A stretch of 64,000 nucleotides of DNA from Lacticaseibacillus parakribbianus (GTDB lineage: Bacteria > Bacillota > Bacilli > Lactobacillales > Lactobacillaceae), in assembly GCF_025490915.1 (NCBI RefSeq), contig NZ_JANQBA010000008.1:1-64000 (forward strand), read 5' to 3'. The notes under the pieces are model-generated. The model saw nothing but the letters and a program-made list of their open reading frames with translations, did not search any database and was not told where the DNA came from. Below are positions 59,161 to 64,000 of this stretch, piece after piece (the stretch's first letter is position 1; each line of letters opens with the position of its first letter). A program made the translations under genes and the position numbers.

Positions 59161-61818
59161 TTGACGCAACGACCTGTTTACGCCCAGACCCCAGAAGAGG
59201 TGCTGGCGGCCACCGCCACCGACGCGACCCGCGGCCTGAGTCCCCAAGACGCCGCCAAGCGCCTGGCCGACAACGGCCCCAATGCCTTGGCCAAGGGAGA
59301 GAAAAAGACCCTGCTGCAGCGCTTTTTGGCGCAGTTCAAGGACTTCATGATCATTGTGCTGCTGGTCGCCGCCTTGGTGGCCGGCGTGGTGGTTCACGAA
59401 TGGGCCGACGCCGGCATCATCTTGGCCGTGGTGCTGCTCAACGCGGTGTTCGGTGTTTTCCAGGAAAGCAAGGCCGAAGAGGCAATCGACGCGCTGGCGC
59501 AGATGGCCACGCCCAACGCCCATGTGCGGCGGGGCGGGGCGGTTGAAACCGTGCCGAGCCCGGATCTGGTGGTCGGCGACATCGTGCTGCTCGAGGCCGG
59601 TGACGTGGTGCCGGCCGACTTGCGATTGCTCGAATCCGCCAACCTGAAGGCCGAGGAATCCGCCTTGACCGGCGAATCGGTACCGGTGGAAAAAACCACC
59701 GCGGCGCTTGACGGCGGCGAGGTCGGCATCGGCGACCGCACCAACATGGTCTTCATGAACGCCAACATCACTTACGGCCGCGGGGTCGGGGTGGTGGTCG
59801 CGACGGGGATGCAAACCGAGGTCGGCCGCATCGCCGGCATGATCAACGCGGCGGAGGAGACGACGACGCCGCTGCAGGAGAACCTCAAGCAGCTGGGCAA
59901 GTCGCTGACGCTGATGATCTTGGTGATCGCGGCGATCGTCTTTGCCGTCGGCCTGTGGCGTCAGGCGGCCAGCCTGCCCGAGATGTTTTTGACCGCGATT
60001 TCGCTGGCCGTCGCCGCGATTCCTGAGGGGCTGCCGGCCATCGTCACCATCATCTTGGCCCTTGGCACGCAGAAAATGGCCAAGCGCAACGCCTTGGTGC
60101 GCAAGCTGCCGGCGGTTGAGACGCTGGGCTCCACGGACATCATCGCCTCGGACAAAACCGGGACCCTGACGCAAAACAAGATGACCGTCGAAAAGGTCTA
60201 CTACGACGGCGCCTTGCACGATGCGGCTGCGGGCATCGCCGGCGGCAACTTGATGATGACCATCATGAATTTTGCCAACGATACCAAGATTCAAGAGGAC
60301 GGCGAGATGCTCGGTGACCCGACCGAAACCGCACTGGTCGCCTATGGCAAGACCCAAGGCTTCGACCTGGCGGCGCAGCTGACCGCCGCGCCGCGGGTGG
60401 CCGAGGTGCCGTTCGACTCCGAGCGCAAGCTGATGACCACCATTCACCGGCTTGAAGACGGCCGCTTCCTGATTGCGACCAAGGGGGCTCCGGATCAGCT
60501 GCTCAAGCGGGTCTCGCAGCTGGCCACCGGTGATGTGACGGCGCCGCTGACGGACGCCGACCGCGCCACGATTCTCGCGGCCAACACCGGCATGGCCAAG
60601 CAGGCGCTGCGCGTGTTGATGATGGCCTACAAGGTGATCGACACGCTGCCGACCACCATCGACTCTGCGAGCGTCGAAACCGACCTGATTTTCGCCGGTT
60701 TGGTCGGCATGATCGACCCGGAGCGGCCGGAAGCCGCCAAGGCGGTGGCTGAGGCCAAGGCCGCCGGCATTCGGCCGATGATGATCACCGGTGACCACCA
60801 AGACACCGCCGAGGCGATCGCGGTGCGGCTGGGCATCATCGACGCGGGTGACGACGCCGCCGTGATCACCGGCGCCGAGCTTGACGCGCAGTCCGATGAG
60901 GAATTCGCCAAGAACGTTACCAAGTACAGCGTGTACGCCCGCGTGGCGCCGGAGCACAAGGTTCGCATCGTCAACGCCTGGCAAAAGCGCGGCAAGGTCG
61001 TCGCGATGACCGGCGACGGCGTCAACGACGCGCCGGCGCTCAAGGCCGCCGATATCGGCATCGGCATGGGCATCACCGGCACGGAGGTCTCCAAGGGGGC
61101 GTCCGACATGGTGCTGGCCGACGACAACTTCTCGACCATCGTGATCGCGGTGGAAGAGGGCCGCAAGGTGTTCTCCAACATTCAAAAAAGCATTCAGTAC
61201 CTGCTGTCGGCCAACCTGGGCGAGGTCTTGACCCTGTTCATGATGACCATGCTGGGCTGGGACCTGCTGGCACCGGTGCATATCCTGTGGATCAACTTGG
61301 TCACCGACACGTTCCCGGCCATCGCGCTGGGCGTCGAGCCGACGGAACCGGGCATCATGAAGCAAAAGCCGCGCGGCCGCAAGTCCAACTTCTTCTCCGG
61401 CGGCGTCGGCCAGGCGGTGGTCTGGCAGGGGCTGCTCGAAGGGGCGCTGACGCTTGGCGTCTACTTCATCGGCATCACCTGGCCGGTGCATAGCGGCAAC
61501 GCCGCGATCCACGCCGATGCCTTGACCATGGCCTACGCGACGCTGGGTTTGATCCAGCTGTTCCATGCGTTCAACGTCAAGTCGATCCACCAAAGCCTGT
61601 TCACCGTCGGGGCCTTTCGCAACAAGGCCTTCAACTGGGCGATTCTCGCCTCGTTCCTGTTGCTTGCCGTGACCATCCTCGTGCCGGGCTTCAACGGCCT
61701 GTTCCACGTGACCAGCCTCGACTGGCACCAGTGGGCGACCGTGCTCGGCGCCGGCGTGGCGATCATCGTGATTGTCGAGCTGGTGAAATTGGCTTTACGT
61801 CTGCGCAAAAACAAGTAA
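59161..61818 (+). CDS. P-type ATPase under Mn riboswitch (probable Mn2+/Ca2+ exporter)
   Basis: An 885-residue P2-type pump with SDKTGTLTQNKMTVEK (phosphorylated Asp), LTGESVPVEK and TGDGVNDAPALKAADIG. Helix M4 reads PEGLP, as in SERCA-like pumps. Ten membrane segments are expected. The related pumps of lactococci and streptococci behind the same riboswitch expel manganese, so Mn2+ efflux is the best guess; Ca2+ is the alternative. The start is TTG after GAGGAGGAATTCAA. A hairpin terminator follows at 61833. Confidence 0.9.
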   Translation: MTQRPVYAQTPEEVLAATATDATRGLSPQDAAKRLADNGPNALAKGEKKTLLQRFLAQFKDFMIIVLLVAALVAGVVVHEWADAGIILAVVLLNAVFGVFQESKAEEAIDALAQMATPNAHVRRGGAVETVPSPDLVVGDIVLLEAGDVVPADLRLLESANLKAEESALTGESVPVEKTTAALDGGEVGIGDRTNMVFMNANITYGRGVGVVVATGMQTEVGRIAGMINAAEETTTPLQENLKQLGKSLTLMILVIAAIVFAVGLWRQAASLPEMFLTAISLAVAAIPEGLPAIVTIILALGTQKMAKRNALVRKLPAVETLGSTDIIASDKTGTLTQNKMTVEKVYYDGALHDAAAGIAGGNLMMTIMNFANDTKIQEDGEMLGDPTETALVAYGKTQGFDLAAQLTAAPRVAEVPFDSERKLMTTIHRLEDGRFLIATKGAPDQLLKRVSQLATGDVTAPLTDADRATILAANTGMAKQALRVLMMAYKVIDTLPTTIDSASVETDLIFAGLVGMIDPERPEAAKAVAEAKAAGIRPMMITGDHQDTAEAIAVRLGIIDAGDDAAVITGAELDAQSDEEFAKNVTKYSVYARVAPEHKVRIVNAWQKRGKVVAMTGDGVNDAPALKAADIGIGMGITGTEVSKGASDMVLADDNFSTIVIAVEEGRKVFSNIQKSIQYLLSANLGEVLTLFMMTMLGWDLLAPVHILWINLVTDTFPAIALGVEPTEPGIMKQKPRGRKSNFFSGGVGQAVVWQGLLEGALTLGVYFIGITWPVHSGNAAIHADALTMAYATLGLIQLFHAFNVKSIHQSLFTVGAFRNKAFNWAILASFLLLAVTILVPGFNGLFHVTSLDWHQWATVLGAGVAIIVIVELVKLALRLRKNK

Positions 61819-61832
61819 ACTAGAACTAGCCT

Positions 61833-61862
61833 GCCTCGCGGTTTGCCGCGGGGCTTTATTAT
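61833..61862 (+). terminator. Terminator after the Mn-controlled ATPase
   Basis: GCCTCGCGG pairs with CCGCGGGGC (one T-G pair), followed by TTTATTATT. Confidence 0.65.
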
Positions 61863-61874
61863 TGGGAGGTCAAC

Positions 61875-62312
61875 ATGAACAAGAATCAAGTGAAAATGGT
61901 CCGCTACGGGCAGCTGGTCAACAAGGTGATTGAAGACACCGAGGCCGTTCAGGAGACGATGAGCCCGAAGTTCCAGGCCCTCAAGGACGCGATCGTCGCC
62001 GGCACCGTGGCCGACGTGGCCGAGTCCGATTATGCCGCTACGCTGCAAAGCTTCACCGCAGGCACCGCCAAGTACCAGGGCTTTTTGGCCCAGCTGCAGG
62101 GCGTCGCCGCCCCTGCGCGGCTGATGGGTAACCACAAGCTGCTTTGCGGCGCCTACGCCGAGTTCGTCGCCGGCTGTGAGGCGATGGTCGCCGCGCTGCA
62201 CAACGCGCCGGCGCAGCTGGACGAGGCCGCCTTCAGCGCCGCCGAGGCCGACCAAGACGTCGCCACCGACAAGCTGATGAAGTACCTGCAAAAAATTTCG
62301 GCCTTGATCTGA
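61875..62312 (+). CDS. Hypothetical helical protein
   Basis: A 145-residue soluble, Ala-rich, predicted all-helical protein with two cysteines (KLLCGAYAEFVAGCEAM). No family was recognised. TTGGGAGGTCAAC before ATG supports expression. It lies between the Mn-responsive ATPase and RNA 2; a link to metal handling cannot be shown. Confidence 0.7.
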   Translation: MNKNQVKMVRYGQLVNKVIEDTEAVQETMSPKFQALKDAIVAGTVADVAESDYAATLQSFTAGTAKYQGFLAQLQGVAAPARLMGNHKLLCGAYAEFVAGCEAMVAALHNAPAQLDEAAFSAAEADQDVATDKLMKYLQKISALI

Positions 62313-62363
62313 GCCAGGCGCCAAAGTCGGCAGTGGCGTGGCCCAATCGCCGAGTCACATTGC

Positions 62364-62794
62364 TTGACGGCACATTGGTCTGGTGTTAGGCTATCCGCGA
62401 ATGATTATTCTTGCACGGGGAGGCAGCATAAGGCCACAGCTGCTTTGTTATCCACCGCGCGGGGCACATCCTGCGGCTCGCACCGCAGCCCCCACCCATG
62501 CCAAGCCGCAGTGTATTGCCACACGGCTTTGAGCTCGAGAGTTTTAGTGCAACCCCGGAATCAAGCGAGGGGAAACCAGGGACCCGGATTCGCACCACCC
62601 CACCGGCTGCAGGCCGGCCACCGCCACTCCCAAGCGAGTTAGCCGCGCGGTGACCGGAACCAGTGGGTGCAACGGCACCACCACGGTCAGCAGAAGCCAG
62701 GAACGTAATCAAATCAGGCCAAGGCCACCGGATTCACCGCGTCCGGTGGCTTCGGCGCGGTCGTCGCAACGCGTCGGGTTGCGGCGGCTTTTTT
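62364..62794 (+). ncRNA. Structured RNA 2 (unassigned family, paralogue of RNA 1)
   Basis: Promoter TTGACG (62364-62369), 17 bp, TAGGCT (62387-62392). The transcript of about 397 nt ends in a terminator, GTCGTCGCAAC/GTTGCGGCGGC plus six T (62760-62794). The blocks ATGATTAT (62401), ACGGGGAGGCAGC (62415), CACAGCTGC (62435), CCCCACCCATGCC (62490), GTTTTAGTGCAAC (62541), AAGGCC (62721) and TTCGGCGCGG (62751) match RNA 1. The closing stem GCCACCGGA/TCCGGTGGC (62724-62750) has a different sequence from RNA 1 but full pairing. There is no protein gene in 62313-62906. Confidence 0.75.
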
Positions 62795-62844
62795 CGTGCC
62801 GCGGGGCGAGACGGCGCCGGCCCGAAGTTTTTCGGCCGCTGGGG

Positions 62845-62873
62845 TTGACAACGCTTGCGCCAGGCCTTATCGT
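62845..62873 (+). promoter_or_regulatory. Promoter of the trpX leader
   Basis: TTGACA (62845-62850), 17-bp spacer, TATCGT (62868-62873). Confidence 0.65.
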
Positions 62874-62906
62874 TAGACACAAGAAATCAACGAGGAGGAA
62901 GCAGAC

Positions 62907-62954
62907 ATGACTCAATTATCTACTGTCATCAAGAGCTGGCAAAGCCAACAGTAG
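62907..62954 (+). CDS. Tryptophan leader peptide
   Basis: A 15-residue reading frame, MTQLSTVIKSWQSQQ, with one Trp codon (62937-62939) five codons before the stop. A strong CGAGGAGGAAGCAGAC precedes ATG. Its stop lies 2 bases before the first attenuator segment, so ribosome position can decide the RNA fold downstream. Confidence 0.85.
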   Translation: MTQLSTVIKSWQSQQ

Positions 62955-62956
62955 GT

Positions 62957-63060
62957 AGGTTGTGAGGACACAACCTGCCAGACGCGCAGGTTGTGTCTAT
63001 GTTGGCTTCCGTTTTGTCCGCATAGACACCCACAGACTGGGGCTATGCGGACTTTTGTGT
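62957..63060 (+). promoter_or_regulatory. Tryptophan attenuator with five alternative segments
   Basis: Segments: 1 AGGTTGTG (62957-62964), 2 GACACAACCTGC (62967-62978), 3 GCAGGTTGTGTCTATG (62986-63001), 4 GTCCGCATAGACAC (63016-63029), 5 CTATGCGGAC (63043-63052). Pairs 1:2 and 3:4 give readthrough; pairs 2:3 and 4:5 give the terminator with its T-run. A ribosome at the leader stop would cover segment 1; one stalled at the Trp codon would leave it free. Confidence 0.82.
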
Positions 63061-63136
63061 TTTTCGGCAGATCTTCGCAATGGCGGGGACCTGCCGTTTT
63101 TTGTCACCGGAGCCAAGGATTAGGGAGAATAAAACC

Positions 63137-64000
63137 ATGAAAAGAATGATCGCATTAGTTGTTGCCTTGCTCGCCTTTATCGGCATCGCCTACGCGGTGA
63201 CCAGCCACAACGACGCCAAACCCGCCGCCAAAAAAGCGGCGGTACCGACCGTCGGCATCCTGCAGATGATGAGCCACCCGGCGCTGGATCAGATTCACAA
63301 GGGCATTTTGCAGGGCCTCAAGGATGAGGGCTACACCGTCGGCAAGGACGTCAAAATTGACTTCCAAAACGCCGAAAACGACCAGAGCAACATGAAGACG
63401 ATGTCCGAGCGCTTCATCAACGAGAAGGCCAACGTCGTGGTCGGCATCGCGACGCCGGCCGCCCAGGCGCTGGCCAACGCGACCAAGAAGACGCCGATCA
63501 TCCTCGGCGCCATCACCGACCCCAAGGGGGCCAAGCTGGTCAAGAGCAACACCAAGCCCGGCGGCAACATCACCGGCGTCTCCGACCAGGCCCCGATCGA
63601 CGCGCAGTTGAAGTTGATTCGCCAGCTGATGCCCAAGGCCAAGGTGCTGGGCGTGATCGCCACCTCCAGCGACGATTCCGCGCAGACGCAGGCCAAGATG
63701 GTCGATGAAAAGGCCGCTAAGTACGGCTTCACCGTCAAGGACTTCGGCATCAGCTCCACCAACGACTTGAACCAGGTGGCCGGCGAGATGGCCAGCCAGG
63801 TCGACGCCGTGTTCGTCCCGACCGACAACACCATCGCAAGCGCCATGCAGACGCTGGTCGCCGCGACCAACGCCAAGAAGATTCCGGTTTTCCCAACCGT
63901 TGACACGATGGTCAAGGACGGCGGCCTGGCCACGATCGGCCTGAACCAGTTCCACCTCGGCGTCTCAACTGGTAAAATGGTAGCGGCCGCGCTGAAGGGC
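63137..64000 (+). CDS. trpX: ABC transporter substrate-binding protein TrpX (partial, cut by window end)
   Basis: The first 288 residues of a COG2984-type binding protein. An N-terminal hydrophobic segment (MKRMIALVVALLAFIGIAYAV) lacks a lipobox Cys, so it is probably membrane-anchored. The binding domain runs from TVGILQMMSHPALDQIHKG onward, with ITGVSDQAPIDAQLKLIRQLMP and VPTDNTIASAMQTL. Such proteins are linked to tryptophan uptake in lactic acid bacteria, and the Trp leader and attenuator directly upstream support this. Permease and ATPase genes are expected beyond the window. Confidence 0.88.
   Translation, partial: MKRMIALVVALLAFIGIAYAVTSHNDAKPAAKKAAVPTVGILQMMSHPALDQIHKGILQGLKDEGYTVGKDVKIDFQNAENDQSNMKTMSERFINEKANVVVGIATPAAQALANATKKTPIILGAITDPKGAKLVKSNTKPGGNITGVSDQAPIDAQLKLIRQLMPKAKVLGVIATSSDDSAQTQAKMVDEKAAKYGFTVKDFGISSTNDLNQVAGEMASQVDAVFVPTDNTIASAMQTLVAATNAKKIPVFPTVDTMVKDGGLATIGLNQFHLGVSTGKMVAAALKG

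Noticed and set aside
1..64000. CRISPR arrays, insertion sequences or prophage
   Set aside because: No regularly spaced repeats, transposase, integrase or phage structural genes were seen.

Overview
This window is chromosomal DNA from a Gram-positive, low-copy-repeat genome with unusually high G+C (clearly above 60% by eye). Gene content and order point to the Lactobacillaceae: a cdaA-cdaR-glmM run followed by glmS, a gal operon with a LacI-type galR, an H2O-forming-type NADH oxidase, a zinc-free L33, a TrpX-type transporter gene, an Rgg-like regulator, strong AGGAGG ribosome sites and TTGACA-17-TATAAT promoters. Species cannot be fixed from the sequence alone. No prophage, transposase or CRISPR array was seen.

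Layout. 1-8.5 kb: a possible small RNA, an MFS transporter, queH overlapping a type I pullulanase, nox, an aldo/keto reductase, a lipoprotein and a TetR regulator. 8.6-11.9 kb (minus): a four-gene, fully overlapping operon of two acyltransferases and two GT8 glycosyltransferases. 12-19.8 kb: a polysaccharide deacetylase, a Cof-type phosphatase, a fluoride riboswitch with two crcB genes, an ABC exporter divergent from an Rgg-like regulator, a split Thr/Ser exporter and an EamA transporter. 19.9-27.7 kb (minus): an ABC-F gene behind an attenuator, galR-galK-galE-galT, a small membrane protein and a YolD-like gene under a perfect LexA box. 27.8-37.1 kb: a Lys/Ala-rich secreted protein, an esterase, a PadR-DUF1048-DUF1048 operon, a GH31 glycosidase, a pseudouridine synthase, rpmG, and an EIIA-like gene next to a LacI regulator. 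37.1-47.6 kb: structured RNA 1, a P-type ATPase, cdaA-cdaR-glmM, glmS and yebC. 47.6-64 kb: vanZ-like, pepF, an ECF S component with a divergent TetR, a peptide transporter, tRNA-Tyr, proC, nagR, pncB-nadE, a manganese riboswitch with its P-type ATPase, structured RNA 2, and a tryptophan leader in front of trpX, which runs off the window.

The most notable observation is a pair of non-coding transcription units of about 400 nt (37156-37560 and 62398-62794). Each has a sigma-A promoter and an intrinsic terminator. They share conserved blocks at identical spacing from the promoter, and they contain stems whose sequences differ while pairing is kept. I could not assign them to a known RNA family. 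RNA-level control is dense elsewhere too: a fluoride riboswitch, a manganese riboswitch, a tryptophan peptide attenuator with five exclusive segments, and an ABC-F attenuator with a three-codon upstream reading frame. The galR gene seems to begin at an ATC codon.

Metabolically the region joins sugar use (GalKET, pullulanase, GH31), amino sugar and cell wall precursor supply (GlmS, GlmM, with c-di-AMP synthesis alongside), NAD salvage (PncB, NadE), peptide use (POT transporter, PepF) and ion homeostasis (F-, Mn2+, other cations).
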